Positions 18,081 through 25,955 of a stretch of DNA of 64,000 nt are shown in pieces. The notes under the pieces were generated by a model. The model was not told the DNA's origin. It was given only the letters and a program-made list of their open reading frames with translations, and did not search any database. Source of the DNA: Candidatus Poribacteria bacterium (GTDB lineage Bacteria > Poribacteria > WGA-4E > WGA-3G); NCBI GenBank assembly GCA_022822085.1, contig JAJECK010000028.1, forward strand, positions 1 through 64,000. Reading direction: 5' to 3'. Numbering within the stretch: the first letter of the stretch is position 1; each line of letters begins with the position of its first letter. The position numbers and the translations under genes were made by a program.

Positions 18081-18329
18081 ATGATTATAGGAGGCATTGA
18101 TTTCATCATGTTATTATCGGACTTTATTTATGACAGACGTATGAAGCGTTTAGAAGCTGCCAAACAAGAAGCTAAACAAGAGGGTAGAGAAGAGGGTAGA
18201 GAAGAGGGAAAACAAGAGGGGAAGGCGGAAGTTTACCAAGAAGTCCAAGAATGGGATCGTCGTCGAAAAGAAGCTGAAGAACGGGGTGAAAAGTTCACAG
18301 AACCTCCGCCGACGCAACCGCCAGAATAA
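18081..18329 (+). CDS. Small charged coiled-coil protein with hydrophobic N-terminus
   Basis: An 82-residue protein of unknown family. Residues 1-17 are hydrophobic ('MIIGGIDFIMLLSDFIYD') and may insert in the membrane. Residues about 20-70 are highly charged with a tandem 'REEGREEGKQEGK' stretch likely to be a long helix or coiled coil, then a Pro-rich tail. An in-frame ATG at 18108 has an AGGAGG 13 bases upstream and may be the true start, which would remove the hydrophobic part. It follows the preceding small membrane protein by 5 bases. Confidence 0.55.
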   Translation: MIIGGIDFIMLLSDFIYDRRMKRLEAAKQEAKQEGREEGREEGKQEGKAEVYQEVQEWDRRRKEAEERGEKFTEPPPTQPPE

Positions 18330-18393
18330 TCACAAGCGATATAAAAGAAAAACGTTATAACTAAGGACATCGTACTGGTGTCCATCATCTTCA

Positions 18394-19593
18394 ATGTTTA
18401 CAGATAAAAGATATCGCATATTCATCTCATTGCTTGTTTCCATTTATATATTAGGTGTTTTTCTCGGTTGCGAATGGATACCAACAGAGGTGGTTACTAC
18501 AACACCTGTTGAAAAAGTCGCAGTTGCAACCATCTCCGCAATAGACGGAAGTGATTTGACAGGCACAGCCACATTAGCAGAAGTAGACGGCGGTGTTCAC
18601 ATCAGGATAGAGATTCAGAATGCATCTCCTGGTTTACACGCCACACATCTCCATCTCGGCAGCTGCGATGACATAGGGCCGCATTGGCATCCTATAGGTA
18701 TACCAGCAGGTACAGTCGGTGTCCCTGTCGCTGAGTCGACACCTGATTCACCTCCTATCGGTATAGGTGAAATCGGCAATATTCCGGTAGATGAAAACGG
18801 TACGGGTATATTAGAATTTACGACCCAATTTTGGTCAGTTGGCGGCGACCCAAATACCGATATCCTCGGTAAACTGATACTTATCCACGAAACAGGCGAC
18901 ACATTCCGAACAAACCCGCACGGACACAATATTGCGATGCCCACTACCGGAATGCATACTCATAATTTCGCACAAATGCAAACTGGCATGGAAACGACAC
19001 AGGCAACCCACGCCTGCACACTTGCAGTGCTTGGACATCAGATTGATTTGAATGCAGATCACCACCTCCCCGGTCAAGATGTGGGTCCACATACCCATGA
19101 CTTGCTGGAACTCTTGTTAAAATGCTTCCTGGAACCTGAACAATTAACTAATCCTGCGATTTTGGTTACGATCCCATTCAAAGGTTCATCTGAACATCAA
19201 GCATTTTTGAATATTGCCCCAAAAACTTTAGCTGCCTACCACGATTTTTTTATCTCTTTAGGTATACCCGTAGCCTCAGATTTTTTCACAAACCAATTCC
19301 AACAAACATTTTCCATCGGAACTCCTGAAGAATATAAGCAGGAGATGCAACAGCGGTTAACGCATCTCTATATCGCATCAGGTTATGATTTTCATAATCC
19401 TACTGATATAATTGGTTATAACTTACTGATAACCAGTTTTTTAGATGATCGTACGATTGCGTGGGTGTTAGGCTATTTCCAAGGGGATGACGCAGCGTTT
19501 AGTGAGTGGATTGTTGAAATGCTAAGTGCTGTGCATGTGAGACCGGGTGGTGGTGCACGCATCGCTTGCGGTGTGATTGAGTTGAAGGGGTAA
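18394..19593 (+). CDS. Cu/Zn superoxide-dismutase-like lipoprotein with long insertion
   Basis: A 399-residue exported lipoprotein (signal ends 'VFLGC' near residue 27). Residues about 45-170 read as a Cu/Zn SOD barrel: 'GLHATHLHLGSCDD' with His85-x-His87 and Cys91, 'GPHWHP' with His97 and His99, and 'LILIHETGD' with His165 matching the fourth copper ligand. The end of the protein, 'GGGARIACGVIELKG' with Cys392, is the SOD C-terminus 'GARLACGVI'. Normal SODs have about 26 residues between the last His and this Cys; here there are about 226, including a His-rich stretch ('HGHNIAMPTTGMHTHNF') and a helical domain. So a domain appears inserted in the SOD active-site loop. Activity is uncertain; metal binding is plausible. 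It lies downstream of the two small genes by 64 bases. Confidence 0.75.
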   Translation: MFTDKRYRIFISLLVSIYILGVFLGCEWIPTEVVTTTPVEKVAVATISAIDGSDLTGTATLAEVDGGVHIRIEIQNASPGLHATHLHLGSCDDIGPHWHPIGIPAGTVGVPVAESTPDSPPIGIGEIGNIPVDENGTGILEFTTQFWSVGGDPNTDILGKLILIHETGDTFRTNPHGHNIAMPTTGMHTHNFAQMQTGMETTQATHACTLAVLGHQIDLNADHHLPGQDVGPHTHDLLELLLKCFLEPEQLTNPAILVTIPFKGSSEHQAFLNIAPKTLAAYHDFFISLGIPVASDFFTNQFQQTFSIGTPEEYKQEMQQRLTHLYIASGYDFHNPTDIIGYNLLITSFLDDRTIAWVLGYFQGDDAAFSEWIVEMLSAVHVRPGGGARIACGVIELKG

Positions 19594-19632
19594 AATTTAA
19601 TTTTGCTATAGGAGCGACCTTCTAACTACATC

Positions 19633-20121
19633 TTATTTTTCTCCTGCCTCACGTAATGCATCAACAATGACAGAATTACTAAGATACAAACCGTTCTCAC
19701 GCAATGCCAATAAGAGAGGTTTAATCGTATTGATCAACCCTTTTTCCTTTGCCTCAAGCAAAACGCCAACGGTGCCTGTTACTGGTAACCCAATATTCTC
19801 GGCTTCACGCCGTGCCTTCTGATCATCAAGAATAACGAGTTGAACATCGTGCTCAGTTACCAGAGCAAAAACTCCTGCTTCACCAGGATCTAAGTCAGTA
19901 TAAATAGGTGCATTATCAGGCTTTGTTAAATCAACAGTTTTGATCCATGGGGAATTGTTGAGCATTTCTCGGTGAATAGTTTCATCTATCGCCAAAAACT
20001 CGCTTTCAACTTCTCGTGGAATCCACACTTCTGTGTAGAGATCTTGGAGTAGGGAAAGCAGGTTTATACGTGAGAGTGCAATGAGCGGCGTAGTGTTCCT
20101 GATAACCGGATTTCCTGCCAT
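19633..20121 (-). CDS. DUF3368 PIN-like toxin
   Basis: A 162-residue PIN-fold protein of the DUF3368 family, the usual toxin partner of UPF0175 antitoxins. It begins 'NPVIRNTTPLIALSRINLLS', has 'VWIPREVESEFL', the acidic 'LDPGEAGVFALV' and 'LVILDDQKARREAENIGLP', then 'GTVGVLLEAKEKG', all in family order. The Asp/Glu cluster (Glu of 'DPGEAG', Asp-Asp of 'LDDQKA') is intact. I choose Met20121 because the upstream extension to 20181 does not resemble the family. The gene overlaps the end of the antitoxin-like gene by about 116 bases in another frame. Confidence 0.82.
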   Translation of the reverse strand: MAGNPVIRNTTPLIALSRINLLSLLQDLYTEVWIPREVESEFLAIDETIHREMLNNSPWIKTVDLTKPDNAPIYTDLDPGEAGVFALVTEHDVQLVILDDQKARREAENIGLPVTGTVGVLLEAKEKGLINTIKPLLLALRENGLYLSNSVIVDALREAGEK

Positions 20122-20740
20122 TCTCAAATCCGCTCTCTCTGAGTTCTTCAGCTGTACCAAATGGAGATAATCCGTAATCACCCATCAAAAAAATAAACTT
20201 ACCGCGTGGCACGTTGGCAAGGCGTGAGGCAAGTCCACTACTGAGTTCTCTTTTTTCATAATACTTCATTGCCAACGCTATACGCGCATCTTTATCGATC
20301 TCAAAAGTATCTGGGGTGGAAGTCAGGATATCGACAATATCTTCCGGCAATTGGACACCAAATTTCTCTTCAAAATCAGTAATACTTTCGTGTGTGCTTT
20401 GAAATAGAGCTCCGATATCAATGCTTTGGAGTAAGGCTGCGGTTAGGTCTCTTTTGGCTTCTTCCCATTTCTTTGCCCGCAAGTATGCCTCACCGCGTAT
20501 GTAGTAGGATTCAGGAATCTTCGGTTTTGATACTAACATTTGTGTATAGTCTGCAATTGCTCTATCCAGCTCGCCTTTTACGCTATATGCATTACCACGA
20601 TAGTGATATACCTCAGCATAATCGGGGGCGAGTTCTATGGCTTTGGTAAAGTCAGCAATAGCCAGTTTTATCTTGTTTCTTTTAAGAAAATGTATACCTC
20701 GATTGAAATGCAAATCTGCACGTTTCTGTTTGTTATACAT
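20006..20740 (-). CDS. TPR protein fused to a UPF0175-type antitoxin domain
   Basis: A 244-residue protein. AGGAG seven bases before ATG 20740 sets the start (a GTG lies one codon earlier). Residues about 1-110 are three TPR units ('YHYRGNAYSVKGELDRAIAD', 'YYIRGEAYLRAKKWEEAKRD'). Residues about 130-205 match UPF0175: 'IALAMKYYEKRELSSGLASR' and 'RGKFIFLMGDYGLSPFGTAE', the short helix-turn-helix antitoxin found beside DUF3368 toxins. The last 40 residues come from reading into the toxin gene in another frame and look random, so a frameshift near 20130 may have removed the normal antitoxin end. TPR-fused UPF0175 is unusual. Likely the antitoxin for the downstream toxin. Confidence 0.75.
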   Translation of the reverse strand: MYNKQKRADLHFNRGIHFLKRNKIKLAIADFTKAIELAPDYAEVYHYRGNAYSVKGELDRAIADYTQMLVSKPKIPESYYIRGEAYLRAKKWEEAKRDLTAALLQSIDIGALFQSTHESITDFEEKFGVQLPEDIVDILTSTPDTFEIDKDARIALAMKYYEKRELSSGLASRLANVPRGKFIFLMGDYGLSPFGTAEELRESGFENGRKSGYQEHYAAHCTLTYKPAFPTPRSLHRSVDSTRS

Positions 20741-20878
20741 CACTTATCTCCTGCAAATGTAAATTCCTTGATGCTAATGATAACACATCCACCAAACAAA
20801 TATCAACTGGACTTCAAACCCACACCCATCAAAACCCCTTGCCTTAAACCTACTAACTACGTTATCATATCAACAATC

Positions 20879-21874
20879 ATGAACATACCAAAACACCTTT
20901 TATACATCATTCTCTTGTCTCTTTTGCTTATTGGGAATGCCCATGCGCAAGTCCTAATAGACTCCATCATTGCAGTTGTGAATAAACATGCGATCACCCA
21001 AAGTGAACTCGTTGATGAATTTCGCATTGAGGAGATCATAAATAACCCGTTAAAGAGAAAACCTTCTGAGACAGATAAAAGGATATATTTAGACCGCCTT
21101 ATCATCCGTAGATTTGTTTTACAAGGGGCTGAAAAGATAGGGATTACGACCGCAGATTACAAGAAACAGGTGGCAGCACGTATTGCTGAGATACGCACCA
21201 AATTCCCTTCCGATAAGGTATTCCAAGACCTTTTGCAGAAACAGAAATTAGAAATCGCAACATTAGAAAAATGGGTATATGAACAGATCATTTACGATAC
21301 CTATTATAATCGTCAGTTTGTCAATAGGGTAGATAGCAGAGAGATCGATGAGTTAGCACCGCAATACTTTGAAGCGAATAAAGCGATGTTTGTTGTTCCA
21401 GCAACGGTTACGTTTCGTTCTATGTTGGTAGTTTTTCCATCAGAAGGTTCAGAAGAGCAGAAACAAGTTACCAAACGGATTGTCGAACAGATCAATTCAC
21501 GTTTGCAGCGCGGCGAAACTTATGAAAGGATTGAGCAAAGCAACAAAACGAATCCTTCTATCAGTTTTGATACTCTAACCCTAACAACAGACACACCGTT
21601 AGGAGAAATTGTTGCACAATTAGAACCCACTGAACGTAAGGGTCCTATTTCTGTCTCAGAAGGATATAGGATTGTTGAACTTATCAAGAAAACGGATGCC
21701 CGTCAAAAACAGTATTCTGAAGTTAAAGACGAGATTGCCACAATGCTTCGACAGAATAAAGCAGAAACTGAATTTAATCAATGGTTAGCGAAACAAAAAG
21801 CAGGTGTGCCTTGGTATATCATCAATGATTCACTCAAGCGAGTCCCCCAAATACAGATTCAACCGACAAAATAA
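20879..21874 (+). CDS. SurA-like periplasmic peptidyl-prolyl isomerase
   Basis: A 331-residue exported folding factor. A signal peptide covers about residues 1-20 ('LLYIILLSLLLIGNAHAQ' with an AHA-Q cleavage). A SurA N-terminal domain follows ('DSIIAVVNKHAITQSELVDE'), then helices, and a parvulin-type PpiC region around residues 180-300 ('FRSMLVVFPSEGSEEQKQVT', 'GPISVSEGYRIVELIKK'). It probably helps outer-membrane proteins fold. ATG 20879 is chosen over the more upstream ATG at 20540 because the upstream extension overlaps the opposite-strand TPR gene and lacks family similarity, and because it places the signal peptide at the N-terminus. The TPR gene begins 5 bases after the stop. Confidence 0.85.
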   Translation: MNIPKHLLYIILLSLLLIGNAHAQVLIDSIIAVVNKHAITQSELVDEFRIEEIINNPLKRKPSETDKRIYLDRLIIRRFVLQGAEKIGITTADYKKQVAARIAEIRTKFPSDKVFQDLLQKQKLEIATLEKWVYEQIIYDTYYNRQFVNRVDSREIDELAPQYFEANKAMFVVPATVTFRSMLVVFPSEGSEEQKQVTKRIVEQINSRLQRGETYERIEQSNKTNPSISFDTLTLTTDTPLGEIVAQLEPTERKGPISVSEGYRIVELIKKTDARQKQYSEVKDEIATMLRQNKAETEFNQWLAKQKAGVPWYIINDSLKRVPQIQIQPTK

Positions 21875-21878
21875 TCCT

Positions 21879-23486
21879 ATGAAATATCCTCTGTTTCAAA
21901 CACTCTTCTTTTCACTTTTTCTGATATGTGCTGGATCAATTTATGGTGATGTCCCACCGTGGGATATATCTACCTATCCTAAAGAGGTTCGGGAGCAATT
22001 TGATAAAGCACAGCAAGCATTCAAGAATGAGAAGTTTTCGGAAGCACTACGGCTATATCAAGCAATTACTAAAGGTACACCGACGTTCCCGACCGCACAT
22101 ATCGGTGAAGGTGATGCAGCCGCGAAGTTAGGACACTATGAGGTGGCAATTGCTGCTTTTCACCGTGCTTTACAACTAATTTCAAAGTTTCCGCAGATTG
22201 AACGGACTGCCTTTGAACCGACTGTGCAAGCTAAGCTTGCTACTGCATATCATCGCAATAAGCAACTGAATGAAGCAGGAACACTGTTTCAGGTAGCTCT
22301 CAAAGGGGCGGGGAAAAATGCTCCTGTCACATGGTATATTGCTTTGGGACAGATTGAAACCGAACGTGGCAATTTTGAGAAGGCACGGCGTTACTATATT
22401 GTAGCCGTACAACTTTATCCAGGGACAACTGCTGCCTATAATAACCTTGGACATGTTTTACTAAAGTTGAATCGTCTTGATGAAGCAGATGCGGTATTTC
22501 GTGAAACATTGACGTTAGATAGGACATTGGCAAGTGCTGCTTATGGGAGAGGTGAAGTTGCGGCAAAACGCAGACAATTCCTTGTAGCAAAGCGTTTTTA
22601 TGAACAGGCTATCCAACAAACACCACATGAACCGCTTTTTCATAAATCACTTGCGAATGCACTTGATCACCTTAAGGATACTCAAGGCGCAAAACGTGCC
22701 CGTGCACGCTACAGACAAACGTTAGCAGAAGTTTATCGCCGTCAGGCACATCGGTATATTGAAAAACAGCAAGGGGACCCCGCGCTGAAACTGCTAACAA
22801 AGGCACTTGAATCCGATGCGTCATATATCCCCGCGCTGCAAGACTACGCTTATGTTAAGATGCAGATGAACGACTTGGTGTCAGCAAAACAGACATATCT
22901 GCGGGTGCTTGAATTAGAACCGATTTCGCGGCAAGCATTGCTACATCTTGGCAGGATAGCAGCGCAACTTGGGAACAAAGGTGAAGCAGAATCATATTAC
23001 CTCACACTCATTCAACACGAACCGGATTTTATGGATACATATTCGCAGCTTGCCAATCTGCGTGAAGCATCTAACAATCTCAATGGTGCAGAAAGGGCAC
23101 TCACAATGGGACTTCAGCATCAACCTGCATGGGCACCAGGATATTGGTGGCGTGGGAAGATTTACCAAAAGCTCGGTGTCTCATCCAAGGCGGAGACAGA
23201 TTTTCGTCGTGCAATCCAACTTGCACCAGCAATCCCATATCCCAAAGATGCATTAGCTTCACTCCTCGCTCTGGAAAATAGGTCGCTTGATGAAGCGAGA
23301 ACACTTGCAGAATCTGTTGTCGGAACTGATAAACGACCAACACACCTTGCAACACTTGCACTTGTCTATTATCGACTCAAACGGATAACTGACGCGCAAC
23401 GCGAAATAAATAGGGCTTATTCACAAGATCCGAATCATCCTTATGTACTTCAAATTCGTTCAGAAATTCTACAAAATGACAAATAG
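21879..23486 (+). CDS. Exported TPR-repeat protein
   Basis: A 535-residue protein with a signal peptide ('LFFSLFLICAGSIYG') and about a dozen TPR repeats through residues 40-520 ('TAAYNNLGHVLLKLNRLDEA', 'PGYWWRGKIYQKLGVSSKAE'). TPR arrays bind partner proteins; this one is probably periplasmic. It starts 5 bases after the SurA-like stop, so the two are very likely one operon, and it may act with the chaperone in outer-membrane protein or secretion assembly (inference). No other domain is seen. Confidence 0.87.
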   Translation: MKYPLFQTLFFSLFLICAGSIYGDVPPWDISTYPKEVREQFDKAQQAFKNEKFSEALRLYQAITKGTPTFPTAHIGEGDAAAKLGHYEVAIAAFHRALQLISKFPQIERTAFEPTVQAKLATAYHRNKQLNEAGTLFQVALKGAGKNAPVTWYIALGQIETERGNFEKARRYYIVAVQLYPGTTAAYNNLGHVLLKLNRLDEADAVFRETLTLDRTLASAAYGRGEVAAKRRQFLVAKRFYEQAIQQTPHEPLFHKSLANALDHLKDTQGAKRARARYRQTLAEVYRRQAHRYIEKQQGDPALKLLTKALESDASYIPALQDYAYVKMQMNDLVSAKQTYLRVLELEPISRQALLHLGRIAAQLGNKGEAESYYLTLIQHEPDFMDTYSQLANLREASNNLNGAERALTMGLQHQPAWAPGYWWRGKIYQKLGVSSKAETDFRRAIQLAPAIPYPKDALASLLALENRSLDEARTLAESVVGTDKRPTHLATLALVYYRLKRITDAQREINRAYSQDPNHPYVLQIRSEILQNDK

Positions 23487-23725
23487 AACAGATAAAGTAA
23501 CACCGTAATCCTTCAGTTTCTTGAATCTTTTGAAAATTGTCAAATTAAATACTTGTAAAATAATAGAAATTATGTTAACATTATAATAGGTTGTGTAGTA
23601 CAAAAACCTGAAGAGGGACTAACATAAATGGCTTTTTCTTTTTAAAGTCTCAATAATAGATACGTAACTCTTCTTTTAAATCTTTAAACAATACTTTAGA
23701 ATTCTATAGATAAGGAGCATTAATA

Positions 23726-24367
23726 ATGCTAAAATTTCAGATAACCCTTATTGCCATCTTAATCTGTTGTATGGCATTCATATCTTGTAGCCGGACACAG
23801 GATACCTTAGAGAAGGTCATGATAGACCCACCATCAGAAATGGCGGATGATTACAAGTCATGGGAACATACTATGCTTGATGGAGCGATAATGGACTTTG
23901 GAGGCGAAGCTCACGATCTGGGAGCACGTGTCATCTACTTCAACGAAGCCGCTGCTATGGCGAACAAGGGAGGGACAGATTACCCTGTCGGTTCTATGAT
24001 TGTCAAAGAATCTATGGATACTGCAAACACATTTGTATCCCAGATTTCAACGATGACGAAAATCGATTCCGAAGATAATGACGGTTGGGAATATGGTGTA
24101 ACCGGCCCTCCTGCAGCATCAGAGGAAGCGTTGATGATGACTACCCAACTTCCAGCGGATGCGGGCGCACAAAACTGTCATTTTTGCCATGTAAAAGCCC
24201 CTGATGGTAAGTCCGTTTTCGTGTCACTTATTATGAAAGATGATGGCACTGAAGGCATGGAAGGTGAAGGCACTGAAGGCATGAATGGCAACGGTAATGG
24301 TGCTAACGGTAACGGTGACAACGGTAACGGTGACAACGGCAACGGTGGCAACGGTAACGGTGCCTAA
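23726..24367 (+). CDS. Cytochrome P460-like heme lipoprotein
   Basis: A 213-residue lipoprotein (lipobox 'AFISC', Cys21). The middle matches cytochrome P460-like proteins: 'GARVIYFNEAA', 'YPVGSMIVKE', 'ISTMTKIDSEDNDGWEYGV', then Cys151-His-Phe-Cys154-His155, a c-type heme attachment site. P460 proteins bind an unusually cross-linked heme and oxidise hydroxylamine in some bacteria; many relatives are of unknown role, and the cross-linking Lys cannot be pointed to here. The C-terminus is a low-complexity tail of Asn-Gly and Asp-Asn-Gly repeats (about residues 180-213), encoded by a tandem 'aacggtaacggtgac'-type repeat that could vary in length. Followed by a strong terminator. Confidence 0.82.
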   Translation: MLKFQITLIAILICCMAFISCSRTQDTLEKVMIDPPSEMADDYKSWEHTMLDGAIMDFGGEAHDLGARVIYFNEAAAMANKGGTDYPVGSMIVKESMDTANTFVSQISTMTKIDSEDNDGWEYGVTGPPAASEEALMMTTQLPADAGAQNCHFCHVKAPDGKSVFVSLIMKDDGTEGMEGEGTEGMNGNGNGANGNGDNGNGDNGNGGNGNGA

Positions 24368-24389
24368 GACATTTCACTTGACATACAGT

Positions 24390-24439
24390 AAAATCGGATT
24401 GGAGAACATTTAGTTGTTCCCAATCCGATTTTCTTTTTT
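24390..24439 (+). terminator. Strong rho-independent terminator
   Basis: Stem of about 18 bp, 'aaaatcggattgg' plus 'gaaca' against its inverse, with one bulged A and a short loop, then 'cttttttc'. It starts 22 bases after the P460-like stop and is the best terminator in the window. Confidence 0.9.
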
Positions 24440-24517
24440 CAAATCTCGGTATGTCCGGTTTCCTAATCAATGCAGAATATCTAATGAATGTAGAATACCA
24501 AATGAATTTTGACGTTC

Positions 24518-24606
24518 AAGTTGGGTATTCGTCCGGACGTGGTTTCCACGCCCGATGGACGGAAACTCACAAACCAAGCGGGTTGGGAAACCCAACCCCT
24601 ACGTAT
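24518..24606. repeat. Palindromic 'ggttgggaaacccaacc' repeat region
   Basis: The 492-base gap 24368-24859 holds two terminators and this. The core 'gggttgggaaacccaaccc' at 24580-24598 is a perfect palindrome, preceded by 'cgtggtttccacg' at 24538-24550. Similar gggttg...aaaccc hairpins occur at 15045-15068 and 52285-52312. An open frame of 79 codons spans it (24451-24690) but has no ribosome site and no family likeness, so I do not call a gene. Confidence 0.6.
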
Positions 24607-24800
24607 TCAACTACCGATTTTGATTGTCAAAGTTCATTAGGTGTCAACTTAAGAAGATCCCTCTTGTTGAAGGGTTTCCAACCCCGATGAATACCAAATA
24701 CACATTCTGCCTAACCGTCAATTAGGAACAAATTCCCCACACATTGTAGGGCGGGCTCTCTGTGTCCACCATTGTCTGAACCAGACAAATGAGGAAAACA

Positions 24801-24830
24801 AAAAAGCCGTGTTTCAGTACACGGCTTTTC
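24801..24830. terminator. Bidirectional hairpin terminator
   Basis: A hairpin 'aaaaaagccgtgt' with 'tacacggctttt', loop 'ttcag', with A- and T-rich flanks on both sides. It lies 29 bases beyond the stop of the minus-strand lipoprotein gene and would end its transcript. Confidence 0.8.
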
Positions 24831-24859
24831 ATTCTTATTTACGATATAGAGATATATTG

Positions 24860-25786
24860 CTATTTATCGCCCCATGCGGGTCCACGTTTAACCCACAACC
24901 GTTGTCCAACGCTTAATTTATTCCGATTAAATATATAATCGTCCTGATTTCCAGCGACTAACCGTGTCCACTTCTCGGCATCGTCATAAATCTCAGGGCG
25001 TGCAGCGATATGTTTAAGTGCAGCTTCACCATTGGCTTCCTCAATATCCTCTTCCTTCACGACATACCTGTCAACCGGTTCAGGACTTGTCACACTAAAA
25101 CTGAAACTGTACGGGTTTTCAAGGGCATTCCCTGCCAGGTCTGTGGCACCAGAAACAGTGGCAGTATACATGCGTCCTGCGCGCATCGGCATATCTGATG
25201 TAAATGTCACAGAATTACCTTCACCACTGACCGTGCCAGAAAGCGTAGGTTCTGAAGGTTCGCTCATAGAGTCTTCTGTTTTAGCAACAGCAACATCAAT
25301 CGTAACACTATTGGCATCGATCGGTTCACTAAAGGTAACCGACAGATTATCCCGGACATTCAAAGAATTTTCGTACTCAGAGAAAACTGTAGCATCTGCC
25401 GGATCAGTACTGCTTACTGTCGGTGGGGTCGCATCGGTATACGTAAACTTTTGCGTGAGTGGAACAGGAACATCTGGCTTTCCATTATTGGTAATAACAA
25501 CATCTACTGTTTGTCCTGCTTCGCCAGGCGGTGTCATCACAGTTACTTCTGTCTTACTCGGAACTGAAACATCAGTCCCTGTCTTCCCACCGAAAGTCAC
25601 TGTAACACCGTTTTTCATGTCGAATTTTTCGCCGGTAATACGGACAGCTGTGCCACCGGTTTCTTTTCCCATAAGCGGTTCCATATCTAATGGTACCGGT
25701 TCAGGATTACAGCCTCCGCATCCTACCATCCAGACACAGACAAATGCAAAGATAGCATGAATGACTATATTTCTGTGTGCGTTCAT
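24860..25786 (-). CDS. Lipoprotein with IPT/TIG, Ig-like and LysM-like domains
   Basis: A 308-residue lipoprotein (lipobox 'MVGCGGC', near residue 23). Domains in order: an IPT/TIG domain, about residues 33-108 ('GTAVRITGEKF', 'VTVTFGG', 'VTVMTPP'); a bacterial Ig-like domain of the SbsA/Big_5 type, about 110-220 ('DNLSVTFSEPIDANSVT', 'SGATDLAGNALENPYSFSF'); and a C-terminal LysM-like segment, about 265-305 ('NRNKLSVGQRLWVKR'). Likely a surface or periplasmic anchor that binds peptidoglycan. AGGAG 9 bases before ATG 25786 decides the start. Confidence 0.8.
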   Translation of the reverse strand: MNAHRNIVIHAIFAFVCVWMVGCGGCNPEPVPLDMEPLMGKETGGTAVRITGEKFDMKNGVTVTFGGKTGTDVSVPSKTEVTVMTPPGEAGQTVDVVITNNGKPDVPVPLTQKFTYTDATPPTVSSTDPADATVFSEYENSLNVRDNLSVTFSEPIDANSVTIDVAVAKTEDSMSEPSEPTLSGTVSGEGNSVTFTSDMPMRAGRMYTATVSGATDLAGNALENPYSFSFSVTSPEPVDRYVVKEEDIEEANGEAALKHIAARPEIYDDAEKWTRLVAGNQDDYIFNRNKLSVGQRLWVKRGPAWGDK

Positions 25787-25955
25787 CAATCGCTTCTCCT
25801 TATCATCAAGAACGAGTATGTTCTATTTTACGAGATATAATTTCTTGCAGCTTGGGCAATCGCATTCCAAGTTGTAATATCGGCTTGAACTACATCCTAA
25901 ATCACGATTTTTTAAAATTATACATGCAAACCTGTGTAGTTGTCAACCTTTTTTA

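Noticed and set aside
18394-19593. CHRD-domain protein instead of an SOD-like protein
   Set aside because: The HxH...GSC motif and the final GARIACGVI with matching cysteines fit Cu/Zn SOD better, despite the long insert.
20540-20878. Upstream extension of the SurA-like gene
   Set aside because: It overlaps the minus-strand TPR gene, has no family likeness and would bury the signal peptide.
24451-24690. 79-codon open frame between the P460 gene and the next lipoprotein
   Set aside because: It spans repeat DNA, has no ribosome site and no family likeness, and follows a strong terminator.
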